Shown: in pieces, positions 33,850-50,131 of the stretch
Layout of the letters: every line of letters begins with the position of its first letter
How positions within the stretch are numbered: position 1 is the stretch's first letter
From: Chytridium lagenaria
Taxonomy: Eukaryota; Chytridiomycota; Chytridiomycetes; Chytridiales; Chytridiaceae
DNA length: 64,000 bases
Assembly: GCA_025449115.1 (NCBI GenBank)
Contig: JAHLKC010000007.1
Coordinates: forward strand, 62,001-126,000
Direction: 5' to 3'
Translations under genes and position numbers: made by a program
The notes under the pieces: model-generated
Seen by the model: the letters and a program-made list of their open reading frames with translations, nothing else
Database searches by the model: none
What the model was told of the DNA's origin: nothing

Positions 33850-36773
33850 TCACTCAACCCCCTCCCCCGCATTCACGCCCGCACAAATCACACCAGAATC
33901 ATGCCTTCGATCCTTTGCGGCCTCCTCGTCGTCCTCCACCTCGTCAGCCCCTTTCTCACCCTTCCCATCGTTAGGTTTTAGGGTAGACAAGGACTTTACG
34001 GTTCTTGGTCCTTTACTCCCCGTCCCCACTTTCACTCTTGATGGAGGTGGAGCAGATGACCTCTTCGCACTCTTCCCCTCAGTCTTCCCCGCTATCGTCG
34101 CCGTCACTGCCTTCCCCGTCCCACTCATCGACCTTTCAAACTTCTTCGCCCCTCCTTCTTCGCCCCTCTCTCCTCCTCCTTTTTACCCTCCTTCTTCATC
34201 CCTCTCTCCTCCCCCTTTTTCCCCTCTTCCTTCTCCTTCCTCCCCACCTTCTTTACCGCCGCCCCAGGTACCCTCGGCTTCTGCATCAACGCCGCCTTCC
34301 TTGCCGCATACCCCGTCTTTGCTGCAACACCCGTCGATGAAGCACCAGGCGACAATGGACCCGCTCTTACCCTCGGCGACGTCAAAGGCGACACGATCCC
34401 CGCCCGCGGACTCGTCGAAATCGACGCCATGATGGTTTCAAAATCGGGCGCAGTTGCATCAGGTGATGCTATGGACGCGAGAATGGTGTTAAAGTCGGGA
34501 GGGTTGGGGATTTGGATTCGCGTGGGACGGGTTGGGGTTGTTGTAGAGGATAAAATGGGTGATGAGGGACGTGATGACCGGCCTGCGGTTGTCACGTCCT
34601 CGATTGTATCGAGAGGCAAATCTTCTGTTTTGTCCTGCACCATGGAAGAGGAAGGAGAGGCAGGGGTATCTGAAATCATCATCGTCTCATTTTTCTCTTC
34701 CAATGTTGATGGCGCGTCAGTCTTTTCAACAGGGGAAGGATTTTCTCAGTCAACGGTAATGGAGGCACGTCGGTCACTTCTTCGTCGCGTTGCACGATAA
34801 GAGAAGAAGGCAATGTTTTTGCCCTCATCGATCTTGTCCTCCCTTTCAACGTATCACTCTTCTTCACATCACCATCTTCCCCATCCTCCTCCTCCGGAAT
34901 AGCTTGGTCCGGGGTAAACTCTTTCCTCCTGAACGGTGGTGGTAATGGAGCAGATAGTTCGCTGTGGTCAGCAGCAGGTGATGCGGGATCGAGCATGGGC
35001 ATACGGAGGTGAGAGTGATGTAGGGTGGGTGTGGACGGAGTCATGGGGGTCATGGGGCCTGGTGAGAGGAGGGAATTAATGTCGAGGATATTGAGAAGGG
35101 GATTGGAGGGGGCGGATGAGGTGCGTTTGCGACGGCGACGAATTGAACCAGATCTGGAGGGTGTAGATGTGGGTAGAGGTTCGGGGGATGACCGGACACG
35201 GACGGATGAGTTTTCATCTATTATCAATGAAGAAAGCAAGATAATGTTAACACATTAATCATACGGAATGAAAATAAAAAGGTAGAAACGTCGTAAAAAA
35301 TGCACTATGCTAAAAGGCAAATTGACAAAGATATGAGTAAATAAGAGAAGCACAAACCCGAAACGTCTTCTCCATCATCTTTTGCAAATGATACTTCATC
35401 ATCTCCTTTCTCAGCAGCTACCGCAACATGCGGCAACTCCTCAACACCGTCAACCTCTCCAACAATTTCCACTAGTTCATCGTCCTCCTCAACCTCTTCC
35501 CTCCTTACTTGCACATGCGCAACCGTTGTCCTCCTAACTCTATTCCTCTGATAAGCCGGCCGTGCAGCCTCCATCACTATCTCCCTCAACCTCTCATCAT
35601 AAGCTGTCACAATCGACGAAAACCTCGTGGCATACTCTCCATCTTCGCCATCAATCACCCTCAGCCGATCCGCAAAGCCGAATTCGCCAAGAAAAGGATG
35701 CGGGGCGGACGATCTTCGTGTAGGTGAAGCCATGTTTAAGAGGGAGGATGGTGATGATAAAGGGAGTCGGGGACGGAAGTAGCCCTCGGAATCGGGGTCG
35801 GCTACGGGGTTAGAATGCGTGGAGATCGGAGACTACGGACGGAGGAGGAGGAGCGACGAATGGCGAGGCGGGGTAGCGTTGGAGGTGGTGGAGAGGGCGA
35901 TGACGGTGAGGGGGTGGCAGGGACCAGCCCTGTTTGGGCGAGAGGGTCAGCGGCAGGAGGTGAAGGGGAAGACGAGCATGGAGATGCAGCGCCTGAAGAT
36001 ACAGGTGGTGAAGAAGGTGTTGAATGATGTGACGTGCGATCTTGTGGGTGATGAAATGGGGAATGTGAGGAGAGAGATCTACTTCTAACATAATTCCTGT
36101 TTATCTCCTGTCGTCTTCTTTCTCTTAACCGTTCCTCGTCCTCCCTCATCCGCCGTTCTTCTTCTTCCATGTCCATTGGAGCAGCAACAGCAGAAGCTTC
36201 TTTCATGACGAGTTCCTTGAGACGGATATCCCATCCGGATGATGAGGTGATGATGTTAAGATGTCCCATCTGGTATGTCTTCCGGGCGATGGTCTCTGGA
36301 GATGGTGATGATGGCGGGTTTAAAGAAGAGGCATCGAATGGTATTGGCGTGAATGCAGGGGAAAATGTACGAGAATCGGAATCATCATACATCCTCTGAA
36401 GAGGTATTGGCGCAGATGCTGGTTTGGGTTCTGGAGGAACGACGGGCGGTGACCATGGTTTGACTGCAGAAAGTGCAGCAGACAATCTAGCTCTAGCCGA
36501 TCTCCGTCTTTCCGCCGTGAGTGCCGATGATGATAATGAACTCCTGTCGGTACTTCCGGTTCCACTTGATCCCGATAACGACGGCGTGGAAGCTTTCTCT
36601 TTCACTATCCGAAGCTCATGCAGGGAGTGGAAGCCATCGTTTTCTAGGGTGTTAAGATCGTCGGTTTCGGAGGTGGAGGAGGTGGTGATGGTGGAGGTTG
36701 GACGTCCTCTGTCAAATGGATGTCCACTCCCACCGTCCATTCTAGAAGGTGGGGGATGGTGATTTGGATACAT
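33850..36773 (-). CDS. Large Ser/Pro-rich low-complexity protein, unknown function
   Basis: It starts at ATG 36773 (MYPNHHPPPSRMDGGSGHPF) and probably ends at TGA 33850. Pieces in order are a Ser/Thr-rich N-terminus, a charged helix MEEEERRMREDEERLRERRR, and a conserved-looking block GEFGFADRLRVIDGEDGEYA then RFSSIVTAYDERLREIVMEA. An acidic stretch follows, then basic RSGSIRRRRKRTSSAPSNPL, proline-rich linkers and a Lys/Glu-rich tail. At least one intron lies near 35.25–35.34 kb. Several frame changes (about 35.85, 34.75 and 34.15 kb) fall in repetitive sequence. It is probably a mostly disordered regulatory or cytoskeletal scaffold protein, which is inference from composition. I do not recognise the family. 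Its 5' end is copied at 31.0–31.2 kb. Confidence 0.6.
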
Positions 36774-39118
36774 TACGTCAAAGAAAGCCCCTTTGCTTCA
36801 CTAAATCTTTGCGCTCGTCTTGAATAAGGTCCGAGGGTATATGTGATGCAGGTCGAATGATTCTCCAGCAACGCAATGACGGATTACGGGCTTGAGTAGT
36901 TTAGCTCCTCTGTCTATAATATTTGTATTTTATTGGTTTTGGAGCACCTTGTGACACACAAATTCACGTATGTAATTCACGAAACACCCCGTCGCATCGC
37001 ACCGCAGGATCATTCACATTTAGTGACCTCCCCCGACGCAAACAAAAGAATGCAAAAAAATCAGCAAGGAAAAAAGTTCGATGTATTAAGTTACTAATCC
37101 AAAAAACAATTGTTACGAGACAGAAGTGATAAGCACATGTGAGTTAAAGAAAAGTAACAGAAACGAGGTAATTGAAACGAATGTTTGTGTTAAAGGGATT
37201 ATTATCATAAGCTTATACGAAACAGAAGCCCAGTTTCCTCACTTCACCCTCGGAATATCGACAACCATAAAGTCCCTCACAGTCACCACTTCCTCCCCTC
37301 CAAACCCAGCAATACCCCACTTCCTGATCGACTCCATCGTCTGTAAACTCTCTCCCCAACATCACCCCCATACCTACTCGAAAAATGGTTCAACAGCAGT
37401 TTCTTCGCACCCCACCGTTTCGCCACACGTCCGGCCATATCCGGCGTAGAATGACCATGAGAAATAGCAGTTTCACGGACTCGCGTCACAAGACCCGCTA
37501 CAGCCTTCACAGGGTCCTCCGATACTTCACCCTCCATTACAGGAGTATCAAGCACAACGCTGTGGTCGAAAATCACGTCACTCAACCCAGCACCCTTCAA
37601 ATCCTCAGCGGTGCATGCGTTCGTGGCTTCGTGAACAATAACATCACACCCACCTCCACCCATCTCCACTGGCGTCACAACAGCCTCCATACCCGATGGA
37701 TCTGAAGTATCCCCTAATATGACAACACAACGGCCCTTTCGGTCAGGCTCGACCAAATCTTCGGGGGTCATAACGGTTCCATCTGGCATCGTCAGTGTTT
37801 CCCCAGCTTTGAGTTTCGAGAGAAGAGATAATGGGTTCTTTAAACCTAATGCTTGTTTGTTACGTTGTAGAATAGGAGTGGCGATCTCGACCCTTAAGCG
37901 ACCTTTTACGGGCGATTCTTCAATAACGTACCCTACTGTTGGGACTGTATGAACGATGGGACATGCACGAACGCTAAGTGTTGGAGTTGCAACAACATCC
38001 AATGACCTTTCGGAGCTCCCTCAGACACTGAAGCAGTGAACGGTGCCATTGGAATATTCTTCCCGAGAATTTCTTCAGGATGGAGATTCTCGTCTACCGG
38101 TACTTCGCACACCGTCGGATGCAGTTCATGCACAACATATCTGAAAACAATCATTATCATCGCAAATACGATCATGCCTTTACCTGCATCCCAACCTCGA
38201 CATTGTATATTTCAATGCGTTCCTCACATACTCTCTTGCCCCAACCGGTCCGTAAACCTCCAGCACAACCGTATCCACCCATTCTACCTCCTTCCCGGCA
38301 TTCTCAGTCCGCGCACTCTCTGCCCTCGTCGACTGCGCAACAGTCTGACTTACTGTACACAACAATCCGGGTAACCCAAAACAATGATCTCCGTGTAGAT
38401 GCGTCAGAAAGACCTTTGAGATCTTCGTGAGTCTCGGTGGAGGCGGGAGATTCGTTGGAATGGAAGTTGGGGTGGTGTTGAATGCATGTGTGCAGTTTAT
38501 TGTTGGCCATAGGGTGGGTGCTTTAATGAGTTGATGTTGCGTGCCTTCGCCACAGTCAAATAGCCAGGTATCTAGTAGGAGGATAAAGAAGATGAGAAGG
38601 TTTGATGTTGGTATGTACAGTTTACCGCCGTCGTAACGAAATGCAAGGCTAGAGTGATTGCGAGTGGGACTGGGCTGGGCTGATGCTGTTCCGAGAAAAA
38701 CGATATCCATGGACATGATGCAAAAAGAAAGGGATCGCTGTTGAAAGTAATGTTGCTCTATAATTAGTTTGTCATGACAAAGGTTTTAGCAGAAAAACTT
38801 ACGAACGATTATAAATATTTTGAATACACAGATATTACAGAATATGCACAAGTTCATTAAGAGACGAGAGAGGATTGAACCTGGCCTGAAAGCCTGAAAG
38901 CCGGTGTGGGTTCAAAGGACTATACCAAACCCTAGGGAAAAGGAAAGATAATATAAAATAAGTGTAAACGGAAATAGTGAATAAGAAAACAGTGTGGTGG
39001 GGGATGAAGAATAAGGAGAAAAGGAAGAAATATTGGTGAAAAGGGAGGCGGAGAAATGGGATGGATGGCTTGCGTTGGAGAATATGGAAATGTCCTTCAT
39101 TTTCGACCTTGTCCGTCT
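36630..39118. repeat. Segmental duplication, copy 2
   Basis: This is the partner of 31019–33295. The left edge falls inside the first exon of the Ser/Pro-rich gene, which is complete here, so this copy is likely the source. The core from about 36.78 to 38.74 kb is nearly identical to copy 1, differing mostly by single-base indels. On the right the match is broken by about 240 extra bases before a last shared stretch containing CGACCTTGTCCG near 39.11 kb. Confidence 0.9.
37239..38716 (-). CDS. Ribonuclease Z (tRNA 3'-endonuclease, short form), copy 2
   Basis: This copy has the same structure as copy 1. It starts at ATG 38716 and the expected stop TGA is 37239–37241. The N-terminal half, including [14 protein letters not shown], is open in one frame apart from its introns, and the stretch through [19 protein letters not shown] is also intact. 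Single-base losses occur near 38.00 kb (GHWDVV region) and near 37.35 kb (after [10 protein letters not shown]). Copy 1 reads normally at both sites. Combining copies shows one conserved protein of roughly 400 residues, so neither copy should be called dead without checking reads. The 5' flank is AT-rich and ends at the fading duplication edge. Confidence 0.9.
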
Positions 39119-39365
39119 CGAGACCAGCTGTACAGAGATTAAGAAAGAAGATGACAAACGTATTCGTATATTCAAAACATTAGAATCTTAATATATTAAA
39201 AGAGTACGGCCAAAGGATATTCATTGTAACAGCAAACCTCCAAAAACCGGGTTGATGAATAAGGCATTGACGAGGGATAAAAAAGAAAAGAAAGAGGAAA
39301 AACTTCAATGCACCAAAATCCCATCATAGAAATAAAAAAAGGAACCCTGGCGTTTTGCATCTACA
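38717..39365. other. Intergenic region
   Basis: Fading right edge of the duplication, then A-rich sequence up to the 3' end of the GDPase gene. A short stretch with self-complementary GGCCTGAAAGCC near 38.88 kb was checked as a possible tRNA and not supported. No gene was seen. Confidence 0.5.
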
Positions 39366-41416
39366 TTAAGCCTTACAAAGCCCACCCGCAGCTCCTCCCA
39401 TCATCTCATCCAAGACCCTAATAGCCGCCCCCAAACACCACCCCGTCTCAATCCCCCCAATCTTCTTCGCAGTCCTCAACTCCCTCCCCCTCTAATCTCA
39501 TACCCCGTCGCCATCAAATGGTAAATAAACCCTACGTCCATACAGACAGCTGGTTCATTCTTCACCGCCAACCCCTCCCTTCCCTTTTTGCCTCACCCCC
39601 ACCCTTCACTTTCCCATCAAGTCCCACCCCACAAACCTCTCCGCCAACTTCACGGATTTTATCAACACTAAATGGCGTTGGGTCACCGTTCTCGTCTACG
39701 AAATACCCGAGCTCAACGGTTCGATCGTAGATGTAGCTGAAGGCATAAATGTCTCCAATGGGTTCTGGGAATGATGAAGCAAACCGAGGCTGATGGACTC
39801 CATCCCAAGCAGGGATCGATTTTACAAATCATCGGATCTTTATCAAATAAGTTTGCTGAAACCGTATTGCGAGCATGCTGCAAAACTCGATCCACTTCCC
39901 TTGACCGATACTTCTATAGTTCCATCCCCTTCGTACCCTGGTAACGATGTTTTAGGTACAGTCACGTTCATAATGTATCCCTCAGGTAAACAAGGGTGGA
40001 CAGGTGAAACGTCCTTTGTGGATGCAGCGGCCTTGATCGCGGCAGCTCTTAGAAGGGTTTTACGTCCCTCCATTAATCCGTAACCGAGGTAAGAGTGTTG
40101 GTAGAGAGTGTAAGTGCGGCCGTTGAACTTGAGGTCGTAGCGGTGATCACCTGGTGCAAGAGGAGGGTCGGACACGAGAGGCTCAAAAACAATTTGAGTG
40201 GAGCCACCGCCGAGATCCATGATGGCAGCAGTGGGCTTACGATCAGTGGCGTAATGCGCTTGAGGAGGTAGTTGACGGTGATCCATGCATAGACACCTAA
40301 AAGTAACGTTTAGAATAAGTCAGCATAACAAAAAGAAGAAGAAAAAAACGGAAGAAGGTTTTAAAATAATTGCAAGAGTCAAAATCAAGGGGAAACAACA
40401 AAGAACCCTTGTGCAGAGTAAGATAGACAAAGTCACGAAAGAAAAGGAGAATACACACCTTCATCTTTTCCATCCATTACACCCACCCCCTCATCTCCTT
40501 CAATCACCTTAAACTTGTATTTACTTCCTAACCGATTCCTCACGGCTTCCAAGATCGCCTTGCTTTTCGTCTCCCCAACTAACCTCAACCCCGCGGTTGC
40601 CTTTACAGCCACAGGTGTACACCCCCGTTCCTCAACTGCCACAACCTCATCCGCCTTCTCCATCAAAGCATCAAGGCTTTTTGCAGCACCCTCAGGGTCA
40701 TCCGCAAAACTCGACAGTCCAGGCTTGAGTTGATGGAAAATCTCGCCAAGAAGAACAGGTTGTGGACCGTCCACAGAAATGGAACCGGTAGACGTGGATG
40801 CGCGAACCGGTCGAGCCGGCATCGATCATGATGGCGTGTTGGAGGAGGGGACGATTAGGGTGCGGATTTTGGCATGGTGGCGGGGTGTGAAAGTCAGTTG
40901 AGGGGCTAGTGTTGGTGTAGGGATTTTTTATGGGGGCTTGGGACGGCTGGGAATCGCCGGATGGGACTGGTGCGGAAAAGTTGTGTTAGTGGTGAAAAAG
41001 AGCCTACTGTACTGTTTTTAAAAGATGTATCCGCAAGGCATTCTGCAATACCGCTGTCAATGATCGTTGACAGTGATCCCATAGTGCCCCTCATGATATC
41101 CCAAGAACACTATTATGGCCGTCAAAACACCAACTCCCTCTCATTACCATGTCGACCTTCCGCATACCCCAAATTAACCTCCCACCATCCACATTTATAT
41201 TATAGACCTCGCCACTCGAAACACTCACCGGAAGCCGGAATCACAAAAAACAAACAGCAACAGCGTACAGAACGCAAACACAGCTCCACATGTCACAATC
41301 TTTCTCATAGGATAAACATAGTTTGGGTTCACACTTCCGCCCTGATAAGCGGTTGGCAGCCTCTCATATGCTCCAGGCCCACTACTTCCCCGTCTGCGCG
41401 ATTTAGGGGATGCCAT
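39366..41416 (-). CDS. GDA1: Golgi-type guanosine diphosphatase (GDA1/CD39 family)
   Basis: The start is ATG 41416 (MASPKSRRRGSSGPGAYERL) and the stop is TAA 39366–39368. A basic cytosolic tail and one membrane span (IVTCGAVFAFCTLLLFVFC) give a type II membrane protein. Apyrase conserved regions follow: ACR1 IMIDAGSTGSRIHVYRF, KPGLSSFADDPEGAAKSLD, ACR2 TPVAVKATAGLRLVG, ACR3 GVMDGKDEGVY, ACR4 IMDLGGGSTQIVFEP and YQHSYLGYGLMEGR. The end reads KKIGGIETGWCLGAAIRVLD. In fungi this enzyme turns GDP into GMP in the Golgi lumen, feeding the GDP-mannose/GMP antiporter used in glycosylation. Frame breaks lie just after ACR1 (near 40.78 kb) and in a G run near 39.48 kb; the flanks are conserved, so indel errors are likely. 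Confidence 0.92.
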
Positions 41417-42281
41417 GACCTTTCGCAGCATAAACATGCGGTGATGGTGATGAGACCGGAGAAATTTACGATGGATATAAATTGAGAGTTTTTGTGCGAT
41501 TACTACCTTCACTTTTTTTCTCTTCAACACAAAATTTAAGTTTGAACTTAGTTGGATCATGCAGCCGACAGTGACCAGGGAAGGCTAGGAAGGATGGGTA
41601 GGGACAGATGTGCAGACTTCCTCCATCCTTTGTCGCATCGTTGCAGGCTGCCTCACATCTATCCCTCCACCTCCCTTCATCTTATCGAAGGAAAACGAAA
41701 AGTTGGATCAAGAATGAAAAAAAAAAAGGTAAGCTTCCAAACCCAATCTACTCCACTGGCCCATACACACATACACAAGTCTTCACATGAAGATTACTTT
41801 CTATGCTGGGAATGGCAAAGTGATGATACCCATACCTCTTTGAAAACTAGTCCATAGGGCGATGCTGTTTCAAGTCAACCATCTTTCGGATCTGATCCTC
41901 CATTCTCCTGCATCTCCCTCTGCATCTCCCTCTCTCTCCCCTTTGTGTGCTCTCTCTCACTCGTTCAAATGGTCTAACATGTTTAAATATCTGTAGACAT
42001 ATTATTACTGATTATTCAAGGGTAAGTCCGAGGGAATGAGGCTAAGACGACTCTGTAGAACCTTTAATACTGTTGAAAACTTGAAACCTCTTCTTCACAA
42101 CATTTTAAATAAACATTGCACATGCGCTCATGCTTAATACTTAAAAATTGTGTCATGAAGTACTCCAGTTAAACTTGCTTTCTCGTTGCATATACCTTTG
42201 TTAAGCTCACTTCGTATACAACTTGCAGTGGTCGAATGCAAAGGTGAGCAATTATTAAATTTTGACACAACACTAGGAGTA
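41417..42281. other. Divergent intergenic region
   Basis: It lies between the GDPase (minus) and the small acetyltransferase (plus). It contains a CT-rich tract near 41.91–41.96 kb (repeated CTCCCTCTGCATCTC-like words), which may be promoter sequence. No gene was seen. Confidence 0.5.
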
Positions 42282-42667
42282 ATGAAGGTTCCTCACAAAC
42301 CCCGCACCAAATACCAACCCCCAACTCCACTCCCCAAGCCCCCACGTCCGAATCGCCCCTTGAAATCCTACTCCTCACTCCACACCTTCCGTACCCCCGA
42401 AAGCCTCGCCCAATGCCGTCTTTACTCCCTCCCTCCTCACAACATCCTAGAAATTTTCCACACCCACACTCCCCGTCGTCACCGTGGTAACGGTCACGCA
42501 GAAACAGTGACCCTGCAAGCCTTCAATTACGCGAAACAGCGCAACTGGAAAGTATGGCCAACATGTTCATGTAAGGAAACCCTGCGGTTGCTTTTTTTTT
42601 GTTGATGGGGGACAAAGATGTTGCAGAGACGTTTTTGGAACGACGGAAAGAGTTGAGGGAGATGTGA
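42282..42667 (+). CDS. Small GNAT acetyltransferase, NATD1/YjdJ-like
   Basis: It starts plausibly at ATG 42282 (MKVPHKPRTKYQPPTPLPKP), has one intron near 42.57–42.62 kb and stops at TGA 42665–42667, giving about 112 residues. The fold-defining core is NILEIFHTHTPRRHRGNGHA followed by ETVTLQAFNYAKQRNWKVWP. After splicing it continues TCSYVAETFLERRKE. This matches the compact one-domain acetyltransferase-like family with the pattern HTxVPxxxRGxGxAxxL and a closing C-x-Y/F-V-xxxL. The RGNGHA loop would bind acetyl-CoA. The substrate is unknown for this subfamily. The proline-rich N-terminus is unusual and the true start could be an upstream exon. Confidence 0.8.
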
Positions 42668-43371
42668 TTATACCAAAGGAAGACGACGAGTTGACATTAA
42701 TACCTTTCCCTATTGAAACATAAGCGAAATTCGCATATTCCTTCATACAAAGGATTTATATTTATTTTCCCTCCAAACAAAATATATAAAGTTAAGCTCT
42801 CAGAAAGAACCTCCACATCCGTTTTACCGACCCCGCGATACTGCCTTCACCGCCACCTCTTCTCTCCTCTCCTAAGTCACCCCTCTCATCACCTCCCAAC
42901 GCCCCCCACCCCCACCTCCCATCCCCACCCTTACCGTTCCAAACCTCCACAGCGACCTTTCGACAATTCTGCACGTGCCCGTCAGGTCACATTTGGAACC
43001 CCCTATCGTTCTTGTTCGCGGGAGTAGGCTGCAGGATGTATTGAGATTATGAGCCGTGAGGTATGCACTTTGAGTTACCTTAATTCAAATGGGGGTTCAA
43101 GTTTTGTTGTCGCGAGGAAGGTATTTTTCATTGGATACTTGAAATAAAAACATGATTGTGCATGGAAAGAGAGCAAACAACCGAAGTAACGATGGGGAAT
43201 GAAAAGGGTGGGAGGAGAGATGTGGAGAATCCTCCAAGTATGTTTCTTTTTTATTGCATATTCCTTCTCCCTATATGGAATTTTCCATCTTTTTTTTATG
43301 GGTAGTCAGATATGGATACTTCTATTGAAATCGTTGGGGTTTTTGGAAAAAAAACAAATTGCGAGTGTATT
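42668..43371. other. Convergent intergenic region
   Basis: Spacer between the acetyltransferase and the monooxygenase 3' ends. A C-rich stretch (42.83–42.95 kb) gives long open frames on both strands by composition alone. I see no gene. Confidence 0.5.
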
Positions 43372-45777
43372 CTACTTTGTTAAAAACTTAATGGCGCTGT
43401 TGATGGTTAACCCGGATAGGGCCGCAAGAGCCGTGTACTGAACCATCCGAATTCTAGATTCACGTGCCCGAGCTTCCACAAAGGGGTTATTCCCCACCTA
43501 TACACGGCACAAAATTAAAAATAAAGGAGGGTGATCAGAAAAAGCCACAAAAAAAAAATAAAAGGGGGGTGGGGAAAGCAAATCAAGCAAAGGGGGAAAA
43601 AAAAAATAAAAAAAATACGCTGGATTAAATTTCTCACCTGCTCGAAATCATCTTTCCATATACCCAACGTCATGATCCAATAACTCATCACAAACCCACT
43701 CCACTGGGTTGTGATTTTCCCGCTCTTTCTCTGTACCAGCTCGCGCAATCTGCCGCGTAGGTTGTTTGGGAGAGATCGCTTTGGACTTTACGGTTGTAGG
43801 CTTCTTGGATGGGTTTTTTGACGCAGATGTAGGGCGTTGGGGAGATGGGATGGAAGAGGTCTTTTGAGACAGGCGGTGATGGCGTTCATGGTGGATTCAA
43901 TCTATGGGGATGGGGGTTATTAGAGGGGCAATTGAAGGAACAAGGGGGCGAGCAGAGAAATGGGAAATGGTGGGAGCAAGGAAATTTTTATGAAGGGAGG
44001 AAAGGATGAAAAGAAAAGGGGAGGGGAATATACCATAGAAATAATACTGTTATGCCCCAAGTTCGTGTTTGGTCCATATAACACAAACAAGTTTGGGAAA
44101 TCATGGACGGCGAAACCTCGATAAGCTTCCGCGCCTTCCTTCCAAGTTTTCCTCAAACTCTTCCCTCCACGTCCAATAAACTCCATTGGCTCCAAAACCC
44201 AGTCGCCTTGAACCCCGTCCAAGCACAATCGTGTCCACTTCCCTCTCCTCTTCCTTCCCCTCCTCCGTCCGCACCACAACGCCAGTCGGGGAGATACGCA
44301 CAATAGGGTCAACGATTAGGGTTGAGTTTGGTGCTTGAAGAGCGCTGAACCAGTCGTCTGAGATGAGGAGACGTTTGCAACCGATAGGGTAGGTTGGGGT
44401 GACTTTTTTGAGAAAGGCTCTTGTCTTTAACGCGGAGACGGATGAGAGCTTGAGGTAGAGGGTGGCGAGGGCGGAGAGGAAGGGATCCAAGTTTTGAGGA
44501 CGATATAAAGTTGCGATCAAGCTGTGATTATGGTGTTATATGTGTAAGTGATCCAAAGTCAGTGAGAATAAAGCTAGAAGGTGGTTGTTTTATGCTCGTG
44601 TTTTTAAAATATCTACTTACAGCAAGGAACCAGCCGATACGGTAAATTCGATTGAAGAAGGGGACGTTGCGGCAGACCCACTTAAACAATCCAGAGTACT
44701 TGAAATTCCCGCGATGAATCAGATATGCGGGACTACGTTGATACACATCAAGCTTTTTCGCCGTCTTTACGAGCTCAGGCACCATTTGAATAGCACTTCA
44801 ACGAAAATAATAATGCAAAAGATAATTAACACCCAACATCTTTTTCCTTAAGAAAAAGAAAAAGACGAAAATAGGAAGACATCAACAAAGAAGGAAGCGC
44901 CCTAACCTTGCTCCAGTCCCAATGACCGCGATCCTATTATCATACTTCAAATCATGCTTCCACATGGCCGAATGCACCACAGGTCCCTTGAAGGTGTCCA
45001 TACCCGGGATGTTGGGGAACGCAGGGTTGTTCAATTGCCCAACGCCCGAAATGATTGCCCTCGCAATGATTTGGAATTCCACACCAGTGTCGACGGAACG
45101 AAGGGTGAGGGTCCAGTTGAAGTCGGTTTCGCTCCAGACACCAGAAATGACTTCAGTGCCGAATTGGGCGTTGGAGGCGAGATTGTAGTCTTGGGCGACT
45201 CTTTCAAAGTAGGCTTGAATTTCGGGTTGGTCGGGCCATTTCTTAGACCAATCTTTGAGGGCGAGGTGGTTAATGTTTGTTTTTTTTGGTTTGGTTTTGG
45301 TTGCAAAGAAACATAATAGGGAACATGGTAGATGTGTACTTACTTGGGTTTAATGCGAATCTGATAAATGGAAATATGGATATGTGTTAGAAGAAGATTT
45401 GACGTAAAAAAACAACGGTGATCTTACGAGAAACAATAGACGTGTCCCAATACATCGCATGCAGCACCGGGGTAAGTGTTCTTGTTCCAAGTTCCACCCC
45501 ATCCAGACCGAGACTTTTCAATGATGAGATAGTCTTTCATACCAAGTTGTTTTTGGAGTTGGATGGCGGCGACCATTCCAGAGACTCTTTATTTTTTTTT
45601 TGGCGTGTTAGTTGAGAGATGGACGGGGTTACATATAAATGCGTTGAAAGATGGATGAAATTACTTACCCGGAGCCGATGATGGCTACGGGGTAATCCTC
45701 TTTCCGTCTTTTGAGATGGAAGGCATGTGTTCTTGCTTGTGTCTAGTTATGAGTTTTTGGTCAGATAAACCGTGCAT
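43372..45777 (-). CDS. Flavin-dependent monooxygenase, Baeyer-Villiger type
   Basis: The start is ATG 45777 (MHGLSDQKLITRHKQEHMPS) and the stop is TAG 43372–43374, with several introns. An N-terminal FAD-binding GxGxxG (PVAIIGSG, then SGMVAAIQLQ across an intron) is followed by GWGGTWNKNTYPGAACDV. Next come NPAFPNIPGMDTFKGPVVHS then AMWKHDL (the FxGxxxHxxxW fingerprint), and a second Rossmann motif IAVIGTGA…AIQMVPEL for NADPH. Late residues are FIGRGGKSL, KEGAEAYRGFAVHDFPNLFV and LYGPNTNLGHNSIISM, strongly typical of BVMOs. It would insert oxygen next to a ketone using NADPH and O2; the substrate is unknown. Frame breaks occur near 45.71 kb and near 44.23 kb within otherwise conserved sequence. 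Confidence 0.88.
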
Positions 45778-46193
45778 GCAAAATGCGCAGTGGAGTCGAT
45801 GGTGGATGATGTTTTCTGAGATGAGAAAAGTACGTAGAGTTGGGACGGGGGAGGAACAATGCTTTCTATTTAATCTAAGCGAAGGGGGTGAGAGATATGA
45901 CGCACACTGGATCTACTTAAATGTGGGGTCTCGTGCGATGTAAATGTGTTACGCTTTTTTGAGCACAACACTCGGGTGTATTATGAAATTCATACCGTCG
46001 GAAGGAATAAACAATTATAAAATCCGAGTTACGGCTACACATCAAGTTCGGGTGCAATACATCAGCAGAAATATTGATCAATTACCCTAAAGGCTAGAGC
46101 GGAGCTTGTGGAGAAAGCCGGCGCTCACCTGCCCGGTTGGGAGTGGTCTGTTTACCGACACCTGGAAACGCGGCATGCTTTTGCAAATAGACT
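45778..46193. other. Intergenic region
   Basis: Sequence upstream of the monooxygenase and downstream of AFG2. Short open frames only, with no conserved coding pattern. It probably contains the monooxygenase promoter. Confidence 0.5.
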
Positions 46194-49795
<3,602 letters not shown>

Positions 49796-50131
49796 TTTAT
49801 TCTTCAAATTCTCCTTTCTTCAAACTCTTCACTAAGAAATTGTCAATGGTCTGGTCTTGTCATGATTATGACTTTAAAGTTTAAACAGTAAAAGAGAAGG
49901 CAGTTTTCAGGGGGTGTAATTTTAACCTAAGTTTTTCCAAAAAAAACACACACGAAAACAAACAGGTAACGAAATAATAATTATGACTAAAAATTCTTAC
50001 ACAAATTATTAAACAACTTGACGTCAACAACAAAAACAGGCAATATGAGAAGAAAAAAAAAACCCAAGCAAAGCTACCCCAAAACACATTGCATCAGTCA
50101 AAGAAAACACCTCACAAATGATCCTCCTCCA
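49796..50131. other. Intergenic region
   Basis: AT-rich spacer between the 3' end of the UBA-domain gene and the AFG2 start codon. No gene or conserved signal was seen; it presumably contains the AFG2 promoter and the UBA gene's 3' UTR. Confidence 0.5.

Noticed and set aside
33778..34340. Plus-strand Ser/Pro/Leu-rich frames
   Set aside because: They are antisense read-outs of the low-complexity Ser/Pro- and Lys/Glu-rich minus-strand gene.
38870..38930. Possible tRNA-like segment (GGATTGAACCTGG and GGGTTCAAAGG words)
   Set aside because: No acceptor stem, A box or complete cloverleaf could be drawn.
41552..41857. Plus-strand frame upstream of the acetyltransferase
   Set aside because: It has no conserved residues, overlaps the GDPase 5' flank and starts without context.
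43199..43441. Hydrophobic plus-strand frame resembling a small membrane protein
   Set aside because: It overlaps the last coding exon of the monooxygenase on the opposite strand and the T-rich 3' spacer; there is no independent support.
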